Of a stretch of DNA of 64,000 nucleotides, positions 1 through 8,321 are shown one piece after another. The number at the start of each line of letters is the position of its first letter. Within the stretch, counting starts at the first letter, position 1. Under the pieces are notes generated by a model. It searched no databases. It saw only the letters and a program-made list of their open reading frames with translations, and was not told the DNA's origin. Location: assembly GCF_003388735.1 (NCBI RefSeq), contig NZ_QUBQ01000001.1, positions 2,232,001 through 2,296,000 of the forward strand. The letters run 5' to 3'. A program made the translations under genes and the position numbers. Source of the DNA: Paenibacillus paeoniae (GTDB taxonomy: Bacteria > Bacillota > Bacilli > Paenibacillales > Paenibacillaceae).

Positions 1-455
1 GCTATGAGCACCCGCTGGCGTTCACCTTGAGACAACGTATCATAAGTGCGTTCCACGAAGGACGAGCAGCCGAGCGAATCCATAAGGGCTCGTGCCCGCT
101 CCATATCTTCTTCCTCCAGCTTATCGTACACGCCAATGGTAGAAAATTTCCCGCTTAGCACGATTTGCAAAGCTTTTTCGCTTCCATATAGCTTCTGTTG
201 AAGAGAGGTACTCACCCACCCGATGCTTTTGCGAAGCTCCCGCAAGTCGTATTCTCCGAATGTATGGCCCAAAACGCTAATTTTCCCGCTAGTCGGCCAT
301 ATGTATCCATTTATCATATTGAGCAGCGTCGTCTTACCCGAGCCGTTAAGTCCCAATAAACAACAATGCTCTCGTTCGCCAACCTGCCAGCTCACATCAT
401 CCAGGATAATGTCTTCTCCGCGCTCCCACGTCACATGGGATATATCGATGATCAT
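1..455 (-). CDS. ABC transporter ATP-binding protein (3' part outside window)
   Basis: This is the N-terminal part of an ABC ATPase; the gene runs off the left edge. Reading leftwards from ATG at 455, the Walker A motif GLNGSGKTT appears near residue 35, and the ABC signature LSQGERQRVLIA is the last thing visible before the edge. The start is supported by a purine-rich GGAGGGGG about 7 nt upstream. The overall pattern resembles the stand-alone cytosolic ATPases of the B. subtilis YlmA type, so it may couple ATP hydrolysis to an unseen permease. The Walker B and H-loop lie outside the window. The substrate cannot be inferred. Confidence 0.88.
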   Translation of the reverse strand, partial: MIIDISHVTWERGEDIILDDVSWQVGEREHCCLLGLNGSGKTTLLNMINGYIWPTSGKISVLGHTFGEYDLRELRKSIGWVSTSLQQKLYGSEKALQIVLSGKFSTIGVYDKLEEEDMERARALMDSLGCSSFVERTYDTLSQGERQRVLI

Positions 456-509
456 CGTTTTTCCCCCTCCACTTGCTCTATATCAATCGTGGATATCTAT
501 TCTATCAAT

Positions 510-538
510 ATCATACACCGTTTTCCAGCTGACGTAAA
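510..538 (-). promoter_or_regulatory. Possible sigma-A promoter of the ABC ATPase gene
   Basis: On the minus strand TTTACG (533-538) and TATGAT (510-515) are separated by 17 nt, 55 nt upstream of the ATPase start. The -35 overlaps the T-run of the preceding terminator. It is a weak match judged by eye. Confidence 0.35.
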
Positions 539-566
539 AGATAGGCCCCTCCGATTCGGAGGAGCC
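538..566 (-). terminator. Rho-independent terminator of the small membrane protein gene
   Basis: A 9-bp GC-rich stem (544-552 with 558-566, one G-U pair, 5-nt loop) follows the stop codon of the gene ending at 587. In the minus direction it is followed by TATCTTTT. Confidence 0.6.
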
Positions 567-586
567 TTGCCTTGTCTTTATGCGCT

Positions 587-1012
587 TTAAGTTAAAGCAT
601 AATAAAATGGAACGATGACCAGATTAAGCACGACTGCGATAAGACCGAGCGACATGGACCATACACCAAGCGCTCTTGCGCCTTGACGATAAGCAATAAA
701 GCCAAGAATGGCTGAAGTCGCCCCCATCAGTACCGGCCAGATGAACCAGGATGCGATAGCGAATACAAGCGATACCCAGCCAAGCGCATATCCTTTCGAT
801 TCGGTTACGACTTCCTGGCCCGCCTGCTCGGGACGGCTCGCTATTCGCTCCGTATGCGTCACCGGCATGCCATAAGCAAAGTCGGCACCCATTTCTTCAT
901 TGACGTTCACCATCTGAGTGGGGTAGCCACTGTTGGTGGGCGCGAAATTAGCTTCAGTTTCCGGTTCGGAAGACCTTCGGTATTCCACTTCGTTGTCTCT
1001 GTTCCGATCCAT
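587..1012 (-). CDS. Small two- to three-pass membrane protein (DUF4190-like)
   Basis: A 141-residue protein. The first ~70 residues are polar and Asn/Glu/Arg-rich, and the C-terminal half holds hydrophobic segments (around residues 75-95, 98-110 and 118-138). An Ala/Gly-rich GFIAYRQGARALGVWSMSLG stretch resembles DUF4190-type bacterial membrane proteins. The start is placed at ATG 1012 rather than the in-frame GTG at 1021 because AAAGGAG lies 8 nt before this ATG but touches the GTG. It directly follows the DUF1540 gene, whose stop is at 1018, so the two are probably co-transcribed. Function unknown; the family assignment is tentative. Confidence 0.7.
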   Translation of the reverse strand: MDRNRDNEVEYRRSSEPETEANFAPTNSGYPTQMVNVNEEMGADFAYGMPVTHTERIASRPEQAGQEVVTESKGYALGWVSLVFAIASWFIWPVLMGATSAILGFIAYRQGARALGVWSMSLGLIAVVLNLVIVPFYYALT

Positions 1013-1017
1013 CCCAA

Positions 1018-1230
1018 TCACTCCTTTGGTTTAAAGGTGTGGCAGCAAGTGGCAGCGGACTCCGCTGCTTGGTCTTGATGGAACAGACCCAGCTCATCTC
1101 CGGCAAATTCCAAGTCAAACGATCCTTTGGCATGTTGGTCAATATCGATCATAATTTCTTTTGCGCCGCAATTATTGCCCTCTTCCCAGAAGCTGCAATT
1201 CGCGACGCTGCAGGATACGCCCTTCGGCAT
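1018..1230 (-). CDS. DUF1540 domain protein, Cys-rich
   Basis: A 70-residue protein whose N-terminus carries the DUF1540 signature: Cys7 and Cys12 (CSVANC), an aromatic, then a GN-x-C at Cys21 followed by AKEI. Two more cysteines (CC) lie near residue 63. DUF1540 proteins are small, probably metal-binding proteins of Bacillota, often linked to sporulation, with no established biochemical role. The start is backed by GGAGGTGAT 8 nt upstream. Six bases separate its stop from the next start, so it heads a two-gene unit with the membrane protein downstream. Confidence 0.82.
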   Translation of the reverse strand: MPKGVSCSVANCSFWEEGNNCGAKEIMIDIDQHAKGSFDLEFAGDELGLFHQDQAAESAATCCHTFKPKE

Positions 1231-1284
1231 AAAAAATCACCTCCGCTACACATTGTTCCTCGCGCGGAAGTGATTCATTCTGCC

Positions 1285-1785
1285 TTATTTTGAGCCTTGC
1301 ATGCGGCGCTGCGTCATATAGTCGCTTTCATAATACGCCAGATCGTCGCGGAGCTCTTCGAACACCTTGGATACGCCGAGTACAACGTTGCGTGCTTCGC
1401 GTACAGGCTTAAACCTGAAACGGATTGCATCTTGACCTGTGTAAGCGTAACGTCCGTCTTCGGAATAACATTCATTTTTCGGATAGAAGAACGCATTGAC
1501 ACAGTGATGATATGCTTCATACAGCGCGCGCTCACCAAACTCATGGTCCAAATTAGGTCTTCTGAGCAATACGCCCAGTTTTTCTACCGAAACTTCAGAA
1601 TATACGAGCAAATGACGCAGGTCGGAAAGCAGTCCTTTATAGAAGATCGTCGCATCTTCTCCGCTTTCTTCACCTGTCAGCTGGGTTAAGGAGTGGTCAT
1701 TGAGGAACGGTTCCAGCTGCGCAACAGCTCCTTTTAATTTTTCGCGTGTAGATTCAGCTAGCGCTTTAACATTAGTCGATGGCAT
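1285..1785 (-). CDS. ypuI: YpuI-family protein (DUF3907)
   Basis: A 166-residue soluble protein recognised as the YpuI/DUF3907 family by overall sequence and by the central aromatic segment ALYEAYHHCVNAFFYPKNE and the following GRYAYTG. The family is restricted to spore-forming Bacillota and its biochemical function is unknown. The start is set at ATG 1785 because AAAGGGGATC lies about 10 nt upstream; an in-frame GTG at 1806 has no ribosome site. It ends 54 nt before the DUF1540 gene, so it could lead that small cluster. Confidence 0.75.
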   Translation of the reverse strand: MPSTNVKALAESTREKLKGAVAQLEPFLNDHSLTQLTGEESGEDATIFYKGLLSDLRHLLVYSEVSVEKLGVLLRRPNLDHEFGERALYEAYHHCVNAFFYPKNECYSEDGRYAYTGQDAIRFRFKPVREARNVVLGVSKVFEELRDDLAYYESDYMTQRRMQGSK

Positions 1786-1963
1786 GGTGGTAGATCCCCT
1801 TTCCAAATTCCAAACAAAAAAAAACTATATCAACACACATCGTACCACAAATTCCATCGAAACGGTACTGGCGTTTCACGAATTGACCGCATAATTTGTT
1901 CCCTTCATTCGGAATCTAAGACGAAGATGTTATGAACCATTTTGGATGGATGGAGGACTCCGT

Positions 1964-3817
1964 ATGCGAAAATCTTGGATAGCCGCTTTCACCCTTATCG
2001 CGTTAGCCGCGCTGCTTATTCCCGCAACGCCATTCTACGCTCCTGCTAAAAAAAATGAGGAGCCGCCACCCCAGCCTGCGCCGCTTTCCGCACATCACGA
2101 GCAAAAGCATAAGCTGGCCGCCTTGCAAAATGACATGAATGCAACAGCCCTGCTCGTTGCAACAGAGACCAAAAAGGATTTCCGCAATATTTTGAACGCT
2201 GGAGGCGAGTCGCAAGCGAAGGCTCTCCAGACGATGGAAACCCTGTTGAATGAGCATTCCCATATTGGGTATTTGGACTGGATCTCTAAAGGCCAGTCGC
2301 ACCAACGGGGGCAGCTGCCGCCAACGAAAACCAATGAATCTGGCTCCTACACCCGTGAAGCCGTTTCTCATGTTGCCAAAGGCTCACCTTATGAATCGCC
2401 TCCGTTCGAGGGCACAGACGGCAGCCGTTATATCGTGCTTGGTGAACCGGATGAGCAACACCATGGAAACGGCGTCGTTGGCGTCGTCAAGCAAGATATT
2501 CTCAAGCAGGTGGAGATGCATCAGAAGCGAAACTTGCGGCTTATCCCCTACCCGTCTGAGGGCAACTACCGCATTGAATCCGTAAAGCCCAACTCGACTG
2601 TCGATACGACCGTACGCACAGGCGAAGATAACGGCAATGCAAGCCATTATCATATTCGCGATGTCGTCGTTCACTTCAATCGCGACTTGAGCGAAGCGGA
2701 TATGAAACGTATTCGCAAAGATATCCATTTTGAATCCATGCAGCAAATTGGCGACACCTTTGTCTTCCGCTCGAAATCACTGGAAACCAAAGCGCTTATG
2801 CAATATTTCAAGCAGAAATGGAACCCTCGATATACGGAGCCTCATTATCTGTACTTGACGAACGAAAATGCTGGGGCAGCAGGGGATCCCATCATTCCCA
2901 ATGACGCACTCTATTCCAAATATCAATGGAACTTGCCTTCTATTGAAACGGAAAAGGGCTGGAACGTATCGAAAGGCGATGAAGGAGTCGTTATCGCCAT
3001 TCTGGATACAGGTGTGCAGAGCAACCATCCCGATCTGCAAGGCAAGCTGCTTAGCGGCAAAAACATCGTCGATCAGAAAAAAGCACCCGATGACGATGTT
3101 GGACACGGCACGCACGTCGCCGGCATTATTGGAGCCTCCGTCAATAACGGAGAAGGCGTAGCAGGCATTTCCTGGTACAACAAAATGTTGCCCGTCAAAG
3201 TACTCGATAACAGCGGAGCAGGCTCTACGTATTCCGTCGCGCAAGGCATTATCTGGGCTGTCGACAATGGTGCAAAAGTGATCAATATGAGCCTTGGCAA
3301 CTATGCTCAGGCAGACTTCCTGCACGACGCGATCAAATACGCCTATGAGCGGGACGTTGTTCTCATTGCAGCGAGCGGCAATGACAATACGGAACGCCCC
3401 GGTTATCCGGCAGCTTATCCTGAAGTGTTCGCTGTTGCCGCAACCAATAACAATAAAGAGAAAGCTTCCTTCTCCAACTACGGCGATTACATTGACGTTG
3501 CCGCGCCTGGCGACAGCATAGCCAGTACGTATCCAGGCAGCCAGTATGCGGCCTTGTCAGGAACATCCATGGCCAGTCCTCACGTCGCTGCGCTGGCTGG
3601 CTTAATCCGCTCAGCCAATCCGGCGTTGACGAATGTGGAAGTGATGGAAATCATGCGAAGCTCGGCTCGCGATCTGGGAACCAGCGGCAAAGATATCTAT
3701 TTCGGCTACGGCGAGATCGATATCGTGAAGGCGCTGAATGCTGCCACCAGCTACAGCGGCACCCTGCAGACTTATCCCAAGCAAGTAAAACGCCGTCTTG
3801 ACTCCATCGTCAAATAG
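1964..3817 (+). CDS. Secreted subtilisin-like serine protease (S8 family) with long N-terminal extension
   Basis: A 617-residue exported endopeptidase. Residues 1-30 form a signal peptide (MRKSWIAAF then a hydrophobic core). The S8 catalytic triad is complete: Asp348 in ILDTG, His381 in GHGTHVAG and Ser535 in SGTSMASPH. The catalytic domain covers roughly residues 325-605. Between them lie about 290 residues: a Gly/Pro-rich region, a segment (about 120-185) reminiscent of an extracellular sensor fold, and a probable propeptide (about 225-290) shaped like inhibitor I9-type domains. The start ATG 1964 follows GGAGG by 7 nt; an earlier in-frame ATG at 1946 lacks a ribosome site. It stands alone on the plus strand, convergent with rnpB. 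Confidence 0.9.
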   Translation: MRKSWIAAFTLIALAALLIPATPFYAPAKKNEEPPPQPAPLSAHHEQKHKLAALQNDMNATALLVATETKKDFRNILNAGGESQAKALQTMETLLNEHSHIGYLDWISKGQSHQRGQLPPTKTNESGSYTREAVSHVAKGSPYESPPFEGTDGSRYIVLGEPDEQHHGNGVVGVVKQDILKQVEMHQKRNLRLIPYPSEGNYRIESVKPNSTVDTTVRTGEDNGNASHYHIRDVVVHFNRDLSEADMKRIRKDIHFESMQQIGDTFVFRSKSLETKALMQYFKQKWNPRYTEPHYLYLTNENAGAAGDPIIPNDALYSKYQWNLPSIETEKGWNVSKGDEGVVIAILDTGVQSNHPDLQGKLLSGKNIVDQKKAPDDDVGHGTHVAGIIGASVNNGEGVAGISWYNKMLPVKVLDNSGAGSTYSVAQGIIWAVDNGAKVINMSLGNYAQADFLHDAIKYAYERDVVLIAASGNDNTERPGYPAAYPEVFAVAATNNNKEKASFSNYGDYIDVAAPGDSIASTYPGSQYAALSGTSMASPHVAALAGLIRSANPALTNVEVMEIMRSSARDLGTSGKDIYFGYGEIDIVKALNAATSYSGTLQTYPKQVKRRLDSIVK

Positions 3818-3833
3818 TAAAAAACAAACAAAA

Positions 3834-3861
3834 AAGCCGTCTGTCATGCGACAGGCGGCTT
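3834..3861. terminator. Bidirectional terminator between the protease gene and rnpB
   Basis: A 12-bp stem (3834-3845 with 3850-3861, one G-U) with a 4-nt loop. Read in the minus direction, downstream of rnpB, it is followed by TTTTTTGTTTGTTTTTT, a strong T-run. In the plus direction the T-run is poor. Confidence 0.8.
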
Positions 3862-3893
3862 CTTGTACATATGAATTCAATTAGGATTCCGTG

Positions 3894-4299
3894 CGGAAAG
3901 TTTGCCGTAAGCCGGGTTCTGTACTTCTAGTGGTGTAAACGGGAACGACCCTCCCACTGTGAAGCGACAATCATCTATCTAGGCCATACATTGCTGCATG
4001 GCTCCAGCAACCAACCCGGACGCGCCTCGGGCTAAGGCTGCAGCTTCGAAAGCTGCCGCGTCCTCTCGGTCTTGCTCCAGATGGGGTTTACCAGGAACGT
4101 AGTCACCTGCGCTCCTCGTGGTCTCTTACACCACGGTTCCACCCTTGCCTGTGCTGCCTTACGGCAGCCATCGGCGGTCCATTTCTGTGGCACTATCCTT
4201 CAACTCGCGCTGACTGGACGTTATCCAGCATCCTGCCCTGTGGAGCCCGGACTTTCCTCTCGCAGCCAAGCTGCCAGCGATTGTCTGTCAAACTTTCCG
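3894..4299 (-). ncRNA. rnpB: RNase P RNA (apparently class A)
   Basis: This is the catalytic RNA of RNase P, which matures tRNA 5' ends. The universal blocks are present on the minus strand: GAGGAAAGTCCGGGCTCC near the 5' side, CTAGATAGATGATTGTC, and ACAGAACCCGGCTTAC near the 3' end. The ends pair in an 11-bp P1 helix (4289-4299 with 3894-3904). Internal blocks such as ACCGCCGATGGC and GGTAAACCCCATCTGGAG follow the ancestral class A (E. coli-like) layout, not the class B layout of B. subtilis. A strong terminator follows at 3834-3861. Class assignment is by remembered sequence pattern, not a covariance model. Confidence 0.93.
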
Positions 4300-4357
4300 A
4301 TGCACGATTTAGTATACAAGGTTTGCGGCGAAAGCTCAACCCTGATTTATGATCAGC

Positions 4358-5479
4358 TTACATAAAGATGAATGGTTCTGTCGAAAGAATGGAAGCAACG
4401 GCTACAGATTCCGACTTATTCTCCTTCAGCTTGCCATTCAACCAATCCGCTACTTGTTGTTTCATCACTTTCTCGATGTTGTGGCCAGCATCAATGATTG
4501 TCATGCCTGCGGCGAGCGCATCATGAGCCGTATGGTAATCAATGTCCCCCGTTACCAACACATCAGCGCCTGCAAAAATAGCATGGCGTACATAACGAGC
4601 CCCTGAACCGCCCAATACCGCAGCCTTGCGGATTGGCCGGTCCGCAGAGCCTACAACCCGCAGCATCGGAACGTCGAACGACTCCTTGAGCCTCAGGGCC
4701 AATTCGGCAAGAGTGGCCGGCTCTACAAGTTTGCCTGCTCGGCCAAGTCCAAATGATCTGCCCTTCAGATCAACCGGATACAAATCATAAGCCACTTCCT
4801 CATAAGGATGGACTTTCAGCATTGCGCTCACCGTCTTGCGGTGGATACTGTACGGAACGATGACTTCGATCCGCACTTCATCGACCCGCTCCAGCTTCCC
4901 TTCACTTCCGATAAATGGCTGCGTCCCTTCACCCGGCTTGAACGTTCCCGTTCCTTTGCTGTTGAAGCTGCAACAACCGTAATTACCGATTTCTCCCGCT
5001 CCGGAGCGCCAGATCGCCTCAAGCACAACCTCATGATGACTCTCCGGGACGAATACAACAAGCTTATAGAGCTTATCGGTATGAATTTCTTCCAAGCATG
5101 TACGCCCTTCCGTCTCCATGCCGATTTGATCGGCCAGCCAATCGTTTACGCCTCCGTGGGCCACATCCAGATTCGTATGAGAGATATATACGGCTATGTC
5201 ATTTTTAATCAACTTTTCATATAGCTTGCCTGCTGGAGTTGATGTGTCCAGCTTGGCCAGCGGGCGATAGATAATGGCGTGATGAGCAATAATGAGATTT
5301 GCACCAATTGCGATCGCTTCCTCCACTACCTCATCTGTCACATCAAGGGCAATGAGCGCTTTGGACACTGTTTTGTTGAGTGTGCCCAGCTGCAAGCCAA
5401 TTTTGTCATTCTCGACCGCATAATGTTTGGGAGCCAGCTGCTCCATATACTGTATTATGGTTGCGCCGTTTGCAAACAT
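4358..5479 (-). CDS. yqfO: Nif3-like dinuclear metal-centre protein
   Basis: A 373-residue protein of the NIF3/YbgI family (GTP cyclohydrolase 1 type 2-like). The N-terminal half carries ANLIIAHHAIIYR with the metal-binding HH pair near residues 65-66 and SHTNLDVAHGGVNDWLA. The C-terminal half carries VTGDIDYHTAHDA and IDAGHNIE. The length, well above the ~250 residues of the short form, reflects a central insertion (about residues 130-235, containing PESHHEVV and HPYEEVAYDLYPV) that is the PII-like domain of the Gram-positive YqfO form. It starts at ATG 5479 behind GAGGAGGTG and overlaps the trmK 3' end by 25 nt, so the two are translationally coupled. The true substrate of the family is unsettled. 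Confidence 0.9.
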   Translation of the reverse strand: MFANGATIIQYMEQLAPKHYAVENDKIGLQLGTLNKTVSKALIALDVTDEVVEEAIAIGANLIIAHHAIIYRPLAKLDTSTPAGKLYEKLIKNDIAVYISHTNLDVAHGGVNDWLADQIGMETEGRTCLEEIHTDKLYKLVVFVPESHHEVVLEAIWRSGAGEIGNYGCCSFNSKGTGTFKPGEGTQPFIGSEGKLERVDEVRIEVIVPYSIHRKTVSAMLKVHPYEEVAYDLYPVDLKGRSFGLGRAGKLVEPATLAELALRLKESFDVPMLRVVGSADRPIRKAAVLGGSGARYVRHAIFAGADVLVTGDIDYHTAHDALAAGMTIIDAGHNIEKVMKQQVADWLNGKLKENKSESVAVASILSTEPFIFM

Positions 5480-6228
5480 TGAAGCACCTCCTCAATCCGT
5501 TTAATATCCCCTTGGAATTGTGCTCTTTTCAGAGCTGATTCCGGCAGTTCCGATCCGCTTAATTGCTTACATATCCGCTCCAGCTTTTCGATTTCCAGCT
5601 TCCATTTATCCAATAATACCGAGGTCGGTTTGCGAAGCAAATGGGGACCCATTCGCACAAGAAGCCCCTTCAACTCTCCCTTGTCCCACTCCAGCGGCAA
5701 GAAAGAGCCATCGTATAGCTGTTCGTTGATTTTTGCCGCATCTGCCGATCTTTTGGCATGCAGAACCTCATATATCTTGCCGTCTTCCTCCAATATAGAC
5801 TCGTCCAACAGCTGCCACCCTTTGCCTAGCAGCCACAGTCGCACATCGTCCTCCCCCACATTGGGCTGAAGCACAAGCTCTGTTACCCCTTCCAGCTTCC
5901 CAGCCTTATCTCCTGCTTCCAGAATCATGCTCATTAAGCTGCCGCCCATGCCGGCAATCGTAACACTGTCCGCTTCGCCGCCTTGAAGAACGGACAATCC
6001 GTCTCCTCTGCGCACTTCCAGCTTTTGCAGCAAACCCGCATCGGCAGCGCCTTTTCTGGCCGCTTTATACGGGCCTTCATTAAGCTCTCCGGCAATCGCC
6101 GCAGGGCATCTTCCGCTTTGTAGCAAATAAATAGGAAGAAGAGCATGATCGGAGCCAATATCAGCTACCCGATTGCCTGCTGTTATGTAATCTGCAATTC
6201 GTTGCAAACGTCTTGATAATTTAATCAT
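5455..6228 (-). CDS. trmK: tRNA (adenine(22)-N(1))-methyltransferase
   Basis: A 257-residue SAM-dependent enzyme that methylates N1 of A22 in tRNA (B. subtilis YqfN/TrmK). The Rossmann motif I is RVADIGSDHALLPIYLL near residue 30, followed by the conserved IAGMGGSLM around residue 95 and LVLQPNVGEDDVRLWL around 120. A coiled C-terminal tail follows. The start is ATG 6228, overlapping the stop of the upstream membrane-protein gene in a TAATG arrangement; a longer frame reaching 6249 lies inside that gene and has no ribosome site. The neighbours rpoD and yqfO are the same as in B. subtilis. Confidence 0.92.
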   Translation of the reverse strand: MIKLSRRLQRIADYITAGNRVADIGSDHALLPIYLLQSGRCPAAIAGELNEGPYKAARKGAADAGLLQKLEVRRGDGLSVLQGGEADSVTIAGMGGSLMSMILEAGDKAGKLEGVTELVLQPNVGEDDVRLWLLGKGWQLLDESILEEDGKIYEVLHAKRSADAAKINEQLYDGSFLPLEWDKGELKGLLVRMGPHLLRKPTSVLLDKWKLEIEKLERICKQLSGSELPESALKRAQFQGDIKRIEEVLQCLQTAQP

Positions 6229-7067
6229 TATGCTACCCACACCATCCATTGCTTGCGCAAAGCGAAGAGCAGTCCTCCGCCAATTGCGATTTTAATAAGC
6301 AGCTGCAATTGCAGCCACGCTGAATCATCTAATACAACGAGCGTATACAGCTCTGGCATAAACCAAGCTAGTGCACAAGTTACGAACAAGATGGCTGATA
6401 CAGGTTTTGTCCAGCGATGGAAAAACCAGCAACTCCATCCGAACAATATGGCAAGCGGCAGCCAGTACAGCTGGACTTCGTACCATACAGGAGCTCCAGT
6501 GAACCGGGAGAGCAGCCAGCCGTAGACGAGCAGTGCCGCAAGCCAGCCACACAGATGTAAGCCGTGAATGCGCGCTTTAATGCCATATATAATCCAGAAT
6601 ACAGAACAGAGCGATACCATTCCCATCTTCCAGCCCCAATGCGTCAATTCATGGAGACTCAGCATATGCAAGCCGCCTCCAAGCAGCGTAAGCATGGCAA
6701 TGCTGGTCAATGTCAATCCAACCGCTTCATGACGGGCTCTCAATCGGCTTCCCACCCATAGAAAACCAATGACGGTACCAATTACAACGCCAATTTGCAT
6801 TGCGGGATGAAAACGGCTAAAATAAAGCACAACGAAGGAAATAAAGGTAAAAGAACCAAATGTAAGCAACCATTGCTTGCCTGTTGCCTTCTGAACAGCT
6901 GCAATTGCCTTGCCTACCGTATGAGTAGAAGCTCTTGCCTTTGGCTGATCCTCATCTGGATCGGCATACAAGTTCAGCAGAAAATCACAATATTGATCGG
7001 GAAGAAGTTTGCTTCTTCGCCAATGATCGATTTCCCTTACAATCATTTGCCTGCGTTCTTGGTTCAT
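6228..7067 (-). CDS. Multi-pass membrane protein of unknown function
   Basis: A 279-residue protein with a charged cytosolic N-terminus (REIDHWRRSKLLPDQYCDFL, residues 11-30) and about eight hydrophobic segments from residue 65 to the end. The N-terminal helix-pair pattern recalls DUF2157-type proteins, which start with a similar hydrophilic element before membrane helices, but this is not certain. The gene sits between rpoD and trmK and shares a TAATG junction with trmK, so it is in that operon. The ribosome site AGAGGA is about 10 nt upstream of ATG 7067. No catalytic motif is evident. Confidence 0.72.
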   Translation of the reverse strand: MNQERRQMIVREIDHWRRSKLLPDQYCDFLLNLYADPDEDQPKARASTHTVGKAIAAVQKATGKQWLLTFGSFTFISFVVLYFSRFHPAMQIGVVIGTVIGFLWVGSRLRARHEAVGLTLTSIAMLTLLGGGLHMLSLHELTHWGWKMGMVSLCSVFWIIYGIKARIHGLHLCGWLAALLVYGWLLSRFTGAPVWYEVQLYWLPLAILFGWSCWFFHRWTKPVSAILFVTCALAWFMPELYTLVVLDDSAWLQLQLLIKIAIGGGLLFALRKQWMVWVA

Positions 7068-7149
7068 TTCTCGAATTCCTCTCCATCAGAATACATCGCT
7101 CATTGGAAAAAAGACCTCGCTGCAAATAGCAGAAAGGTCATTAGAACTT

Positions 7150-8286
7150 TTATTCAAGGAAATCTTTTAATCGTTTGCTACGGCTAGGATGGCGAAGCTT
7201 GCGAAGCGCTTTTGCTTCGATCTGTCTGATCCGCTCGCGCGTAACGCCGAACACTTTGCCAACTTCCTCCAAAGTACGGGTACGGCCGTCGTCCAGTCCG
7301 AATCGAAGACGGAGAACGTTCTCCTCGCGTTCGGTCAACGTATCCAGCACATCCTCAAGCTGCTCCTTCAGAAGCTCATACGCAGCTGCGTCAGCAGGAG
7401 CAAGCGCCTCTTGATCCTCGATAAAATCGCCCAAATGCGAATCGTCTTCTTCACCGATTGGTGTCTCCAGCGATACCGGCTCTTGTGCAATCTTCATAAT
7501 TTCCCGAACTTTTTCCGTGCTAAGCTCCATCTCCACCGCAATTTCTTCCGGTGTCGGTTCGCGCCCCAGCTCTTGAAGAAGCTGTCTGGATACGCGGATC
7601 AGTTTATTGATGGTTTCGACCATATGCACAGGTATACGAATCGTGCGCGCTTGGTCAGCAATGGCACGAGTAATAGCCTGCCTGATCCACCATGTCGCGT
7701 ACGTACTGAATTTGAACCCTTTTTGGTGATCGAATTTCTCAACGGCTTTAATTAGACCCATGTTTCCTTCTTGAATAAGATCAAGAAACAACATGCCTCT
7801 ACCTACATAACGCTTGGCAATACTGACAACGAGACGCAGGTTCGCCTCAGCCAGTCTGCGCTTCGCTTCTTCGTCGCCGTTCTCGATCCGGATAGCCAAT
7901 TCAATCTCATCGTCGGCGGACAAGAGCGGTACCCGGCCAATTTCCTTCAAATACATCCGTACCGGATCGTTAATCTTAATCCCCGGCGGAAGAGCCAGAT
8001 CGTCATCAAAGTTGAAGTCGTCTCCTTCGCGTTCGCGCTCACCTTCCTCGCTAGCAGCCCGAAGTGGATTTTCCTCATCGTTTTCGTTCAATACTTCAAT
8101 GCCCAAGTCGTCAAGCTGTTCGAAAAATTCGTCAATCTGCTCTGGGTCTTGATCAAAGGGAGACAACTTCTCCATAATTTCTTTATACGTTAAGGAGGAT
8201 CTCTTTTTGCCAACCTCAATCAGCTGATCCTTGACGTGGTCCAGCTTTTGTTCAGTATCTAATTCAGTATGTTGATCGTTCGCCAT
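7150..8286 (-). CDS. rpoD: Primary sigma factor SigA (RpoD)
   Basis: A 378-residue housekeeping sigma-70 factor. A short acidic N-terminal region (1.1) precedes region 1.2 ([16 protein letters not shown], about residue 108). The core-binding and -10 recognition region 2 is intact ([19 protein letters not shown] and [13 protein letters not shown]), as is region 3. Region 4 with the -35-binding helix ([20 protein letters not shown]) is at the C-terminus. The start at ATG 8286 follows a GGAGGAGGGAG tract; the longer frame to 8313 lacks support. It lies 35 nt after dnaG in the classic dnaG-rpoD order of the macromolecular-synthesis operon. Confidence 0.97.
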   Translation of the reverse strand: MANDQHTELDTEQKLDHVKDQLIEVGKKRSSLTYKEIMEKLSPFDQDPEQIDEFFEQLDDLGIEVLNENDEENPLRAASEEGEREREGDDFNFDDDLALPPGIKINDPVRMYLKEIGRVPLLSADDEIELAIRIENGDEEAKRRLAEANLRLVVSIAKRYVGRGMLFLDLIQEGNMGLIKAVEKFDHQKGFKFSTYATWWIRQAITRAIADQARTIRIPVHMVETINKLIRVSRQLLQELGREPTPEEIAVEMELSTEKVREIMKIAQEPVSLETPIGEEDDSHLGDFIEDQEALAPADAAAYELLKEQLEDVLDTLTEREENVLRLRFGLDDGRTRTLEEVGKVFGVTRERIRQIEAKALRKLRHPSRSKRLKDFLE

Positions 8287-8321
8287 TTCCGACTCCCTCC
8301 TCCCTAGAAGCAATCATGAAG

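Noticed and set aside
223-537. 104-codon plus-strand frame opposite the ABC ATPase
   Set aside because: It is antisense to the P-loop ATPase and lacks a ribosome site.
1946-1963. Upstream ATG of the S8 protease
   Set aside because: The ATG at 1964 has a correctly spaced GGAGG and gives a proper signal peptide; the upstream one has neither.
4072-4365. 97-codon plus-strand ORF over the RNase P RNA
   Set aside because: The sequence is fully explained by rnpB; no protein features.
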